From: Bacteroidota bacterium
GTDB taxonomy: Bacteria; Bacteroidota; Bacteroidia; Flavobacteriales; Flavobacteriaceae
Assembly: GCA_024279425.1 (NCBI GenBank)
Contig: JAJRRO010000093.1
Coordinates: 124,001 to 188,000, forward strand
DNA: 64,000 nucleotides
Direction of reading: 5' to 3'
A program made the translations under genes and the position numbers. Below the pieces are notes generated by a model. That model ran no database searches. It was not told the DNA's origin and worked only from the letters and a program-made list of their open reading frames with translations. Within the stretch, counting starts at the first letter, position 1, and each line of letters begins with the position of its first letter. Positions 28,694 through 36,359 of this stretch are shown one piece after another.

Positions 28694-29716
28694 ATGGAAA
28701 TAAATAAACTTTGGATTTTGCCCAAGATAGGAGACATACAATTGCCTGAATTCCCATTGCTTCTTGCACCTATGGAGGATGTTAGTGATCCGCCCTTTCG
28801 CGCACTGTGCAAAGAGCAGGGTGCCGATGTGGTGTATACCGAATTTATATCGTCTGAAGGATTGATCCGTGATGCTGCCAAAAGCGTCATGAAGCTCGAT
28901 ATTTATGAAAAAGAACGTCCAGTAGGCATTCAGATTTTTGGAGCTAATTTAGATTCCATGTTGCAATCGGTTGAGATTGTGGAAAAATCCAAACCCGATA
29001 TCATTGACATTAATTTTGGCTGTCCCGTAAAGAAAGTGGTAAGTAAAGGTGCCGGAGCGGGCATATTAAAAGACATTGATTTAATGGTATCCCTGACCAA
29101 GGCGATGGTAGAACGCACCCATTTGCCCATTACTGTAAAAACAAGATTGGGTTGGGATCACGATTCGATTAAAATCGTTGAGGTGGCAGAGAGATTACAA
29201 GACGTGGGTTGTCAGGCCATTGCAATTCATGGTAGGACCCGCGTTCAAATGTATAAGGGTAATGCCAATTGGGCTCCGATTGCCGAAGTAAAGAACAATC
29301 AGCGCATGCGTATTCCTGTTTTTGGTAATGGGGATATAGATTCTCCCGAAGCAGCGAAGAGAATGCGTGATGAATTTGGGTTGGACGGAGCAATGATTGG
29401 GCGTGCCAGCATTGGGTATCCTTGGTTTTTTAATGAAGTAAAGCACTACTTTGAAACTGGGAAACATCTGGCTCCACCAACCATGGATGAGCGGGTTGAC
29501 GCTGCTCGTAGACATCTTGAAATGGCGATTGATTGGAAGGGCGAAAGATTAGGCGTTTTTGAGACCCGTCGCCATTATACCAATTACTTCAAAGGGATTC
29601 CCAACTTTAAGGAATATCGGATGAAAATGGTGACCAGTGATGAATCAGTGGATGTTTTCGCAGCCTTTGATGAAGTCCTAGAAAAGTTCAGGGATTATGA
29701 GTTTTCAACGCTCTAA
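28694..29716 (+). CDS. dusB: tRNA-dihydrouridine synthase
   Basis: A 340-residue FMN enzyme that reduces uridines in tRNA D-loops. The family motifs are LLAPMEDVSDPPFRALCKEQGAD, INFGCPVKKVVSKGAGAGIL (catalytic Cys in FGCPV) and the flavin segment IGRASIGYPWFF. The annotated ATG is 28694, but the -7 box ends 2 bases upstream of it, so a TTG at 28718 (LPKIGDIQLPEF) may be the real start. It overlaps the permease gene on the other strand by 4 bases at its 3' end. Confidence 0.94.
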   Translation: MEINKLWILPKIGDIQLPEFPLLLAPMEDVSDPPFRALCKEQGADVVYTEFISSEGLIRDAAKSVMKLDIYEKERPVGIQIFGANLDSMLQSVEIVEKSKPDIIDINFGCPVKKVVSKGAGAGILKDIDLMVSLTKAMVERTHLPITVKTRLGWDHDSIKIVEVAERLQDVGCQAIAIHGRTRVQMYKGNANWAPIAEVKNNQRMRIPVFGNGDIDSPEAAKRMRDEFGLDGAMIGRASIGYPWFFNEVKHYFETGKHLAPPTMDERVDAARRHLEMAIDWKGERLGVFETRRHYTNYFKGIPNFKEYRMKMVTSDESVDVFAAFDEVLEKFRDYEFSTL

Positions 29717-30906
29717 GCCGAGATTAATTTTTTGGTAATTCTACTACTGGCGATTTTTGATGCTATAATTCCCAAGATTATAATGGTTGCGAGAACTATG
29801 CCCACATTGATTAATTGATATTCTACAGGATAGGCCAATGAAGGGGTTATTTTGAGCCAGCCAAAGGCCAATTGAGACCAAATCAACAAGGAAGCCAAAG
29901 CAACACCGATAACGCCTCCGGCGGCTGTGACCAGTATGCCTTGAACAAAATAAATTCTTCTGAGTTCTTTGATGGTAGAACCCATGCTATACAAGGTTTT
30001 GGAATTCTGTTGCTTATCCAAGATCATCATAATAATGGCCCCAACAACATTGAAAAGAGCAATAATCAAAACAAGGGTAAAAATGAGATAAGTAGCCAAA
30101 TTTTCAGTATTCAGCATACGATACAAGGTGCTATTTTGTTCCTCCCTGGTCTTTAGTACAATAGTATTGCTAAACACTTCATAAATATGGTCTCTAATTT
30201 GTACTGCATCCACATCAGGGCTTAGTTTAAAATTGATGCCTGACACTTGCGTACTATCCTTTTCCAGCAGCGCTTGTACAAGAGTTAGATTTGTGAATAC
30301 ATATTTTTTATCCAATGTTTCCTCTACGGAATATACATCGCTAATAACAAGCGGTAGTTCATTGTATGGCCTGGATTGTGAAATTGACCCTTTGCCGGGT
30401 TTGGGAGCAATAATGATAAGTGGGCTTCGATTGTTGACGGACAATCCCAATTTATGGGTAATTCCGATTCCTACTACCCCTTGTTGTTGTTCTAATGACC
30501 AATTTCCATAAATGAGGGCACTATCCATTTCAGTAGTTTTGGTATAGTCTCCATCAACTCCCTTGATGTAGGCAAAAAGGTTCTTTCCTCTATGGGTTAA
30601 GGAAACTTGCTCTTCCAACTCTTTGGAAAAAGAAACAATTCCCTGGATATTGGACAGTTTGTTTTCCTGTTCGGGAGTAATACTAAAAACTTTCCCTGTA
30701 ATGGGAGATGCCTTTAAATCAGGATCAAAAATATTGGTGTACGACAGACTAAAGGTTTTTAAACCTGCAAATCCTGAAAGCACTATAAATAGGGAAGCCG
30801 AACCTATTACAATGACGAGAAAGGTGATAAAATTAATGATGTTCACAGCATTTTGACTGCTTTTTGAACGAAGGTATCGCTTAGCTATGTATAGCGGAAA
30901 ATTCAA
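29713..30906 (-). CDS. ABC transporter permease of the LolC/LolE (FtsX) type
   Basis: A 397-residue membrane protein with one N-terminal helix (about 20-45), a large periplasmic MacB-type domain and three C-terminal helices (about 270-390; YLIFTLVLIIALFNVVGAIIMMI). This is the FtsX/LolC/E topology of permeases that extract lipoproteins from the inner membrane. The opening FPLYIAKRYLRSKSSQNAVNIINFIT is typical. The ATPase partner is not next to it. It follows rbfA with a 12-base gap, so the pair is probably one transcript. Confidence 0.88.
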   Translation of the reverse strand: MNFPLYIAKRYLRSKSSQNAVNIINFITFLVIVIGSASLFIVLSGFAGLKTFSLSYTNIFDPDLKASPITGKVFSITPEQENKLSNIQGIVSFSKELEEQVSLTHRGKNLFAYIKGVDGDYTKTTEMDSALIYGNWSLEQQQGVVGIGITHKLGLSVNNRSPLIIIAPKPGKGSISQSRPYNELPLVISDVYSVEETLDKKYVFTNLTLVQALLEKDSTQVSGINFKLSPDVDAVQIRDHIYEVFSNTIVLKTREEQNSTLYRMLNTENLATYLIFTLVLIIALFNVVGAIIMMILDKQQNSKTLYSMGSTIKELRRIYFVQGILVTAAGGVIGVALASLLIWSQLAFGWLKITPSLAYPVEYQLINVGIVLATIIILGIIASKIASSRITKKLISA

Positions 30907-30918
30907 ATTAAGAGGTTG

Positions 30919-31311
30919 TTAAGACTTTTTTCTTTTGTCGAGTAGATCTCTATTTTCAATTGGGTTTTCATCACCCTTCAATGACTTTTCAATGTTCTCG
31001 ATATAATCCAACGAATCATCTAAAAAGAACTGAAGTTCAGGAACCCTACGTAGTTGGTGTTTGGTACGTTGTGCCAACTCGTGTTTGATCAAGGGCTGGT
31101 TAGATTTTATGCCGTTCAACAGTTCCTGTGCATTGGTGTTGGGAAAGATGCTTAAATAAACCTTGCCTATGGAAAGATCTGTGGTGACCGTAACTTTGGA
31201 CACAGAAATTAAGACGCCGGTTAAACCACCATCAATGGCTGCCCGCTGTAAAATATCAACGATATCCTTCTGGATTACCCCACCAATCTTTTTCTGTCGT
31301 TGTGTTTCCAT
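30919..31311 (-). CDS. rbfA: Ribosome-binding factor A
   Basis: A 130-residue KH-like protein needed for late maturation of the 30S subunit and cold adaptation. Recognisable are METQRQKKIGGVIQKDIVDIL at the start and RRVPELQFFLDDSLDYIENIEKSL near the end. The open frame reaches 31326, but the ATG at 31311 is the family start. A TATTTTTG -7 box lies only a few bases upstream. It is divergent from mce. Confidence 0.93.
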   Translation of the reverse strand: METQRQKKIGGVIQKDIVDILQRAAIDGGLTGVLISVSKVTVTTDLSIGKVYLSIFPNTNAQELLNGIKSNQPLIKHELAQRTKHQLRRVPELQFFLDDSLDYIENIEKSLKGDENPIENRDLLDKRKKS

Positions 31312-31315
31312 AGGG

Positions 31316-31323
31316 CAAAAATA
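31316..31323 (-). promoter_or_regulatory. Bacteroidota -7 box for rbfA
   Basis: TATTTTTG on the minus strand matches TAnnTTTG and ends 4 bases before the rbfA ATG. If active, the transcript would have almost no leader. No clear -33 box is seen. Confidence 0.35.
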
Positions 31324-31374
31324 CACAGAATTAAGTGTAAATTTGTGTAACGGAATCTATATCTATTAAAATCA

Positions 31375-31785
31375 ATGCAATTGAAAAAAATAGAACACAT
31401 AGGAATAGCGGTCAAAGATCTTGAAAAGTCCAACAAACTCTTTGAAAAACTATTTGGAACAAGGCATTATAAAGTAGAGGAAGTGGCTTCGGAAGGTGTT
31501 AAAACCTCTTTTTTCAAGGTGGGCCCAAATAAGATCGAATTATTGGAACCGACCAAGGAAGATGGCCCTATTGGTAAGTTCTTGGCGAAGAAGGGTGAAG
31601 GCATACACCACATTGCTTTTGCCGTTGAGGACATTACCGCTGAAATCGCAAGATTAAAAGAGGAAGGTTTTATTGTTTTAAATGAGGAACCAAAGAAAGG
31701 GGCGGACAATAAGCTTGTCGCTTTTTTGCATCCAAAAACGGCGAATGGCGTTTTGATTGAACTATGTCAGGAGGTGCCTGAATAA
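31375..31785 (+). CDS. mce: Methylmalonyl-CoA epimerase
   Basis: A 136-residue vicinal-oxygen-chelate fold protein. It has KKIEHIGIAVKDLEKS (metal His), NKIELLEPT, GEGIHHIAFAVEDI (His) and VLIELCQE (Glu), the metal ligands and order of methylmalonyl-CoA epimerase. It interconverts R- and S-methylmalonyl-CoA in the propionate pathway. Length is as expected. Mutase genes are not in view. Confidence 0.93.
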   Translation: MQLKKIEHIGIAVKDLEKSNKLFEKLFGTRHYKVEEVASEGVKTSFFKVGPNKIELLEPTKEDGPIGKFLAKKGEGIHHIAFAVEDITAEIARLKEEGFIVLNEEPKKGADNKLVAFLHPKTANGVLIELCQEVPE

Positions 31786-31925
31786 TGTATAAAAAAGAGA
31801 AGGATTATTTTTTCACATAAATGGGCGCACATTATTTTGTGTAGTTGGGGTTATTAATTAAATTTGCCCACTTTTTGTTGCATTTGTCGCTATAAACCAG
31901 ATAGCAAAGACAAGCAAATAAAATT

Positions 31926-31999
31926 GGTCCTATAGCTCAGCTGGTTAGAGCACCTGACTCATAATCAGGGGGTCCCTGGTTCGAGCCCAGGTGGGACCA
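31926..31999 (+). tRNA. tRNA with CAU anticodon (tRNA-Met elongator or tRNA-Ile2)
   Basis: A 74-base cloverleaf folds well. The acceptor GGTCCTA pairs with TGGGACC with discriminator A, the D-arm is AGCTCAGCTGGTTAGAGC(A), and the anticodon arm CCTGA-CTCATAA-TCAGG gives CAU. The T-arm is CCTGG-TTCGAGC-CCAGG. CCA is not encoded. CAU can mean elongator Met or lysidine-modified Ile2; the sequence alone does not settle this. It marks the left border of the accessory island. Confidence 0.92.
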
Positions 32000-32012
32000 C
32001 AAGTAAAATCAC

Positions 32013-32042
32013 GCAGTTGCAATATTTTGTAACTGCTTTTTT
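32013..32042 (+). terminator. Rho-independent terminator after the tRNA
   Basis: GCAGTTGCAA pairs with TTGTAACTGC (one mismatch, four-base loop) and is followed by six Ts. It lies 13 bases downstream of the tRNA. Confidence 0.65.
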
Positions 32043-32231
32043 ATTTTGGTAGCGTGCTTTTTTTGAAATGGATTGTTTCAATACTATTGGTATTTACTAA
32101 ATAAAGGTGAAAGTGTGTGGTATTCTTTTCCTTAAATAGAAGGAAAGACAGGGTAGATTCTTCTCAGAATCGAATTCATCGTTTATTTGAACTTTTATGT
32201 ATTGGACTAGATTTTTAATAGGAGGTTTGGT

Positions 32232-32456
32232 TCATTCTATAATTTCGTAGTCAATACTAAGTTTTCGCAAAGCTCTCAAAGCAGAACCAGAGTTTCTGTC
32301 TTCTAGCTCAATATCTACGGCGTCTCCTTCTAAGAGTATCTCTGTAAGTTCATTCGACAATGATTGATCAATGTTAGATGAAATCTCTGAAATACATTTG
32401 GCTATCGCTCTTCTATCTGGCCTTTGAGCATCACAAGACAATAAGTTTAATTTCAT
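32232..32456 (-). CDS. Small protein, possibly ribosomal L7/L12 C-domain-like
   Basis: A 74-residue acidic protein. The order MKLNLLSCD ... IAKCISEISSNIDQSLSNE ... GDAVDIELEDRNSGSALRALRKLSIDYEI resembles the beta-alpha-alpha-beta-alpha-beta layout of the L7/L12 C-terminal domain (an Ile-Lys-x-Ile-helix start, a 'gd-v-ie' strand and a final helix-strand). The resemblance is weak and from pattern only. The function is unknown. It is alone on its strand between the tRNA terminator and palindromic sequence, and 32043-32231 holds no gene. Confidence 0.55.
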   Translation of the reverse strand: MKLNLLSCDAQRPDRRAIAKCISEISSNIDQSLSNELTEILLEGDAVDIELEDRNSGSALRALRKLSIDYEIIE

Positions 32457-32585
32457 AATACTAATTTATTAATACAATGTATTAGAGTTGAGATCCTTTA
32501 TTTGAACTTTTAAGGAAGATACTAAAATTAGTTCCACATAATAAACTCTTTACAAAATCCGCTTTTTGTAAAGAGTTTAAAAGTG

Positions 32586-32612
32586 TCCCATAAAACGGCC
32601 GTTTTATGGAAC
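32586..32612. repeat. Dispersed GTCCCATAAAACG repeat, copy 1
   Basis: Copy 1 of a palindromic repeat seen six times between 32.6 and 49.7 kb. Bases 32588-32609 form a perfect 22-bp palindrome built of CCATAAAACGG and its reverse complement. Confidence 0.7.
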
Positions 32613-32654
32613 CGTAACTTTTTATATCTAAATTGCTTCCTAAAGTTTAAATAA

Positions 32655-32691
32655 CTATGATCATAGATATAATGGTAATATAATTACCATT
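32655..32691. repeat. Two adjacent palindromes at the edge of the ASCH remnant
   Basis: CTATGATCATAG (32655-32666) is a perfect 12-bp palindrome. AATGGTAAT-ATA-ATTACCATT (32671-32691) is a perfect 9-bp inverted repeat. The second ends exactly where the truncated ASCH frame begins, so it may mark a recombination junction or serve as an operator. Confidence 0.45.
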
Positions 32692-33032
32692 TGCCTAAAG
32701 TTGGCGATCAATATGTTACAACATATTGGAATGGAAATGCCAATGCCATCATTGAAACAACCAAAATAGAGCCAACGTCATACAACCAAATCACTTCAGA
32801 GTTTGCCGAGATAGAAGGAGAAGGTGACAGATCCCTGAGCCATAGGAGAAAGGCGCATCAAGCCTGTTATAAGCAGGAATTGGCGCCTTACAAAGAAAAG
32901 TTTGATGAAAGTATGATTATTATCTATGAATATTATATTCTATCTATAAAAAATAAACACCCTACAATAAATAATAATATTAGTTGCCAATTCTCTCCTT
33001 CTCCTATAGTTCTTGCGGATTTTTCAGCCTGA
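32691..33032 (+). pseudogene. ASCH-domain protein, 5'-truncated remnant
   Basis: The frame opens with LPKVGDQYV and carries the ASCH-family central signature (AIIETTKIE, FAEIEGEGDRSLSHRRKAHQ, FDESMIIIYEYY). ASCH domains resemble PUA folds and bind or hydrolyse RNA bases. Full-length members have about 60 more residues before this point, ending with a conserved Lys-Thr motif; these are missing. After EYY the sequence diverges from the family. I read it as a broken gene with a TTG as the only possible start. From 33033 to 33396 I see only AT-rich DNA. Confidence 0.65.
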
Positions 33033-33396
33033 AGTGTACGTGTAATATTAAGAGCTAACCCACGCAAATGCCTATAATCACAATTGTTATGTAATGTATA
33101 GAATACTTAAAAAACCTTAGAAATCTACTTCAAAGTCTTTTTGTTACTACAAATTTAATTAACTTAATAGCAGAATCTATTCATCATAAATTAAATATTA
33201 CTAAAAATATTTTATTTGTTAAATTCTTGAAAGACATAACAAGTGATCAGAATCTATCAAAAGAATAAGATGTAAGTTTTTTATTTAAATATGTGATGAA
33301 TAAGTTTTTACCTTTAACTGGAAACTATTTACTGATAATGCATTGCATAGATATTCATTTAATCGTAGATCAGGTTATACGAGTAAAATTGCGAAT

Positions 33397-34041
33397 ATGA
33401 AAAAAATTACAATTTTCCTAGCTTCATCCAATGAACTTTTACCTGAACGAGAGAATTTTGAAATTGAAATTTATCGAAAAAGTAAAACATGGTCAGAAAA
33501 GGGCATTATTTTACATTTGGATATTTGGGAAGATATGTCTGGTAAAATGTCACAAACAAATTCTCAAGATGAATACAATAAGCGTGTGAAATCATCAGAT
33601 CTTTTTGTAATCCTTGTTTACTCAAAACTTGGAATGTATACAGAAGCTGAATTTGAAAATGCGTACGAACATTTTAAGGCAAATAACAAACCATTCATCT
33701 ATACTTATTTTAAAGAGTCGGAAGAACCTGTAAAAGATACTGTTCCGAAGTTTAAGGAAAAACTGAGTAAAGAAGGACATTTTTATACCCACTTTAAAGA
33801 CAGTATTCATCTTTGGAATCTATTTAACAAGGAACTGGACAGACTTGAAATCTCTGATTTCAAAAAACATGTAGGTCTTGAATCTTCTAGTAAAAATGTT
33901 GTCAAGAATACAGAATTAGAGATTGAAGGTCAAATAAAAATTGGGGACAAAGGAGACAAAAAAGAAAAATTTAATAAGAAAAATGTCGTTGAAGGAAGTA
34001 AAATAAAAGGCGGTGGGGACTTTAATCTTGGTGATATGTAA
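33397..34041 (+). CDS. DUF4062/TIR-like protein with C-terminal GD-motif tail
   Basis: A 214-residue protein without signal peptide. The first 165 residues look like the DUF4062/TIR-SLOG-like group: KKITIFLASSNELLPERE (strand and loop), DEYNKRVKSSDLFVILVYSK (strand with SD), then GMYTEAEFENAYEHFK with a Glu where TIR and deoxyribosyltransferase relatives have their catalytic Glu, and NKPFIYTYFKE. The tail (about 170-214) has two repeats ending in GD (IEGQIKIGDKGD; VVEGSKIKGGGDFNLGD) and matches the next protein's N-terminus. I chose the ATG at 33397 because the domain starts there. It is a candidate NAD- or nucleotide-acting sensor/effector (inference). Confidence 0.7.
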   Translation: MKKITIFLASSNELLPERENFEIEIYRKSKTWSEKGIILHLDIWEDMSGKMSQTNSQDEYNKRVKSSDLFVILVYSKLGMYTEAEFENAYEHFKANNKPFIYTYFKESEEPVKDTVPKFKEKLSKEGHFYTHFKDSIHLWNLFNKELDRLEISDFKKHVGLESSSKNVVKNTELEIEGQIKIGDKGDKKEKFNKKNVVEGSKIKGGGDFNLGDM

Positions 34042-34091
34042 TTATTATGTCCTCCCAAGAATAGGTTTTATAAAATTAAATTCAGACCAAT

Positions 34092-34418
34092 ATGAGTTCG
34101 GAAAATCAGCAAAAAAACACCATTGAGGGTTCGGAAATATCGGCCCAGGGAGATGTACATATCGGAGATAAGAAGACGATAAACGTGTATGGTGTTGAGG
34201 CATCACAGCGCGATGTGGATTTCGTAATTAAGTTTTTCATGTTTTTGGCGCTCCTCTTTATAATTACTTTCATAGTTTCATTATTTTTCCCAGGACCAAA
34301 AAAAGGGATTGTCGACTTCATAGCCAGCTTTGCGGCAGGCGGTTTTTTTGGGCTTATTGCCCTGCTTATCGTGTTCCTCGTTCGATCTAAAAAACAATCT
34401 TCGATTACCATTAAATAA
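34092..34418 (+). CDS. Two-helix membrane protein with N-terminal GD motif
   Basis: A 108-residue protein. Residues 8-35 contain NTIEGSEISAQGDVHIGDK, near-identical in pattern to the tail of the preceding gene. Two transmembrane helices follow (FFMFLALLFIITFIVSLFF and IASFAAGGFFGLIALLIVFLV, about 48-66 and 77-98), then a short basic end. Both ends are predicted to be cytosolic, so the motif could pair with the DUF4062-like protein and hold it at the membrane (inference). No known family. Gap to the previous gene is 50 bases and to the next 6 bases, so they form an operon. Confidence 0.7.
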   Translation: MSSENQQKNTIEGSEISAQGDVHIGDKKTINVYGVEASQRDVDFVIKFFMFLALLFIITFIVSLFFPGPKKGIVDFIASFAAGGFFGLIALLIVFLVRSKKQSSITIK

Positions 34419-34424
34419 ACTCGT

Positions 34425-35045
34425 ATGAAGTTCAGAATCATTGTTGCCGTTCTCACAATTACCATAATTGGGTTATTCGCAATGGTCGTTTATCAGGCCG
34501 CCGAACTTAGCTCAAAAAATAAGGATTTGGAGGTGACTTTAGCCCAGAAAGACTCTATGAATGTAGAGTTGCAGGCAGCCAAAGACCAATTAAGACTAAA
34601 GGAGGATGAAGCCCAGACCCAGTTAGATTCTTTGAGAAAGATAGCAACTAGTGACATATGGAATTATACTAAAGAAACGAATACGCTAAAAGCGTACACT
34701 AATTATTATAAAGATAATGGCGAAGATGAACACTTTGAAGATATAATAGATGCCCTAAAAGGACTGCTGACTGAATCGGGTTATGTACAAATAAAAGAGT
34801 CTGGCGGTAAACTTTTATTCACTGAACATGAGGTGCCGGGCTTAGGAGATTTCTTGATTGCCGAAACTGACCGCAGTGTACGAAATGGTGTTATAGGCGC
34901 CAATAGGGAATTGTATCAAAATGAAACACAAAATACCTCACGAAACGGGGATGTAATTTTGCTAGGGCAAATTGTCAAAGAGGTTGGTAAGCACAGGATT
35001 CCTTCTGGAAAAACTATGTGGGCCAAAATCGAATATGGCAATTAG
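34425..35045 (+). CDS. Membrane-anchored coiled-coil protein, third gene of the cassette
   Basis: A 206-residue protein with one N-terminal helix (FRIIVAVLTITIIGLFAMVVY) and a coiled coil (about 30-70, SSKNKDLEVTLAQKDSMNVE). Next comes IWNYTKETNTLKAYTNYYKD ... FEDIIDALKGLL, which resembles the short W-A-Y-Y helical repeat found in formylglycine-type and bacterial conflict proteins. The C-terminal half (GDFLIAETDRSVRNGVIGAN, GKHRIPSGKTMWAKIEYG) has no match I know. It lies 6 bases after the two-helix protein. The cassette ends here. Confidence 0.65.
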   Translation: MKFRIIVAVLTITIIGLFAMVVYQAAELSSKNKDLEVTLAQKDSMNVELQAAKDQLRLKEDEAQTQLDSLRKIATSDIWNYTKETNTLKAYTNYYKDNGEDEHFEDIIDALKGLLTESGYVQIKESGGKLLFTEHEVPGLGDFLIAETDRSVRNGVIGANRELYQNETQNTSRNGDVILLGQIVKEVGKHRIPSGKTMWAKIEYGN

Positions 35046-35115
35046 ATTATGACCATAGTTTTAAAGGCAGGAGACAGAAATCCGTTTCCACCCAGATAGT
35101 ATAAACTAAAAATCG

Positions 35116-35324
35116 ATGAAGATAATCGCTAAAGCAAGAATTGAAGGTCCAGAAGCCGTTGGCAATGTCAAAATAATAACTCATGATAATGTCTCTCATG
35201 AATTAATTAAAACTTACTATTTTGGGTAGCACTTGGCAGTCCAGATGTGCGTATTATTTTTACTGAAAACCCAACAGGTATTATAGCTATAATACCTGTT
35301 GATAATTTTGAACAGAATATGTAA
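35116..35324 (+). pseudogene. Small frameshifted gene, unknown family
   Basis: The ATG at 35116 starts a 37-codon frame (MKIIAKARIEGPEAVGN ... TYYFG) that stops at 35227. A shift of one base at about 35224 carries reading into a second open frame (VALGSPDVRIIFTENPTG ... PVDNFEQNM) that stops at 35322. Together the two pieces read as one 70-residue protein with protein-like composition. Family unknown. Bases 35046-35115 hold nothing. Confidence 0.4.
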
Positions 35325-35360
35325 TTGTGGCTTCGACTATTGGAATGACAAATGAATAAA

Positions 35361-35492
35361 TAACGTCCACCAACAACTTGTATAGCTCATTGCTAGTACG
35401 TTCTTGATCCAAAGTTAGTGAATAATTGCAAAGTATGCATAACTGAAAAATTATTACTTATTTGCATGCAACGAGCCATACACAAACCGTTA
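35361..35492 (+). repeat. attC-like hairpin element, 132 bases
   Basis: TAACG (35361-35365) and CGTTA (35488-35492) form outer arms. TGTATAGCTCATTGC (35379-35393) pairs with GCAACGAGCCATACA (35468-35482) with two mismatches; a 74-base central loop is between them. AAC...GTT ends, an unpaired spacer and an imperfect inner stem are the layout of integron attC sites. Whether an integrase acts on it is unknown. Confidence 0.5.
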
Positions 35493-35510
35493 AAATCTTA
35501 ATTTTTGAAT

Positions 35511-35539
35511 TGTCCCATAAAACGAACCTTTTCTGGAAC
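35511..35539. repeat. Dispersed GTCCCATAAAACG repeat, copy 2
   Basis: TGTCCCATAAAACGAACC begins an imperfect palindrome closing with TTTTCTGGAAC. It lies 19 bases downstream of the attC-like element. Bases 35540-35730 hold no gene. Confidence 0.65.
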
Positions 35540-35730
35540 TTCAACAATTTTCCCAAATCAGTTCTTTTAATCGGCCATTTTTTTTGGACTCAAAATTTGC
35601 CCTAAGATACCTTGGTTTATTATCGATGAATATATAATTGATATGATTGAGTTTAATATGGGGTAAAACTAAACAACTTGGCCCAATTTATTGCTCGTTG
35701 AGCTATGCCAAAAGTTAAACATTTCATAAA

Positions 35731-35750
35731 CTATACGACTGGTCTAATAT
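35731..35750. promoter_or_regulatory. Possible weak TetR operator upstream of the regulator gene
   Basis: CTATACGACTGGTCTAATAT aligns with the strong inverted repeat at 36360-36384 around the shared core CGACT-N-GTCTA. It lies 19 bases before the TetR ATG and could mediate autoregulation. The left arm is degenerate. Confidence 0.35.
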
Positions 35751-35768
35751 TAATTATATGTTTGCACT

Positions 35769-36347
35769 ATGAATTCTATGATAAAAGAAAATATTCTGGA
35801 TATTGGAGTAGGGCTATTTAACAAAAAAGGCTACAATGGTATTGGAATTAAGGAAATATTAGATGAAGCACAAATTCCCAAAGGCTCCTTTTATCACTAT
35901 TTTAAAAGTAAAGAGGACTTTGGGCTTCAAGTGGTAAAAAGATATTCAGACAGTACATTAACATTTTTAAGATCCCATCTCGAAGACAATTCAAAATCTC
36001 CTAAAGAGAGGTTAATACAATTTTTTGATGCTATGCAGGAGATATATATGAAGAAGGAATACAAAGAAGGATGTTTGTTAGGTAATTCCGCAACGGAATT
36101 AGCAGATATTAACATAAGCTTTGCTTTTCTATTCCAAAAGGAATTCCTTAAATATGAAGACCTTTTTGAAAAGTGTATCCAGCGAGCCATCGAACAAGGT
36201 GAAATCAATTCTGATAAATCGGCAAAGAAAATAGGAGCTTTTATTTTAAACTCATTTGAAGGAGCGCTTTTAAGAATGAAGGTGGATAAATCAATTGAAC
36301 CAATATCAATTTTGAGCGAGTTTATAGAAACAGAAATTTTTGAATAA
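35769..36347 (+). CDS. TetR/AcrR family transcriptional regulator
   Basis: A 192-residue repressor. The N-terminal helix-turn-helix is clear (ILDIGVGLFNKKGYNGIGIKEILDEAQIPKGSFYHYFKSKEDFG), and the C-terminal TetR_C-like part holds QEIYMKKEYKEGCLLGNSATEL, typical of the AcuR/NemR-like subgroup that senses electrophiles or unsaturated acids. It is followed by an SDR and two small genes on the same strand, with an inverted-repeat operator in between, so it probably represses that operon. Confidence 0.9.
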   Translation: MNSMIKENILDIGVGLFNKKGYNGIGIKEILDEAQIPKGSFYHYFKSKEDFGLQVVKRYSDSTLTFLRSHLEDNSKSPKERLIQFFDAMQEIYMKKEYKEGCLLGNSATELADINISFAFLFQKEFLKYEDLFEKCIQRAIEQGEINSDKSAKKIGAFILNSFEGALLRMKVDKSIEPISILSEFIETEIFE

Positions 36348-36359
36348 TTTTTTTAATCC

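Noticed and set aside
31926-31999. tRNA as the attachment site of an integrated element
   Set aside because: No direct repeat of the tRNA 3' end was found further right in the window and no integrase gene is present, though the island does start here.
33054-33092. TAAC...GTTA pair upstream of the DUF4062-like gene as the matching attC site
   Set aside because: The ends fit, but no inner stem can be drawn, so a cassette boundary there is unsupported.
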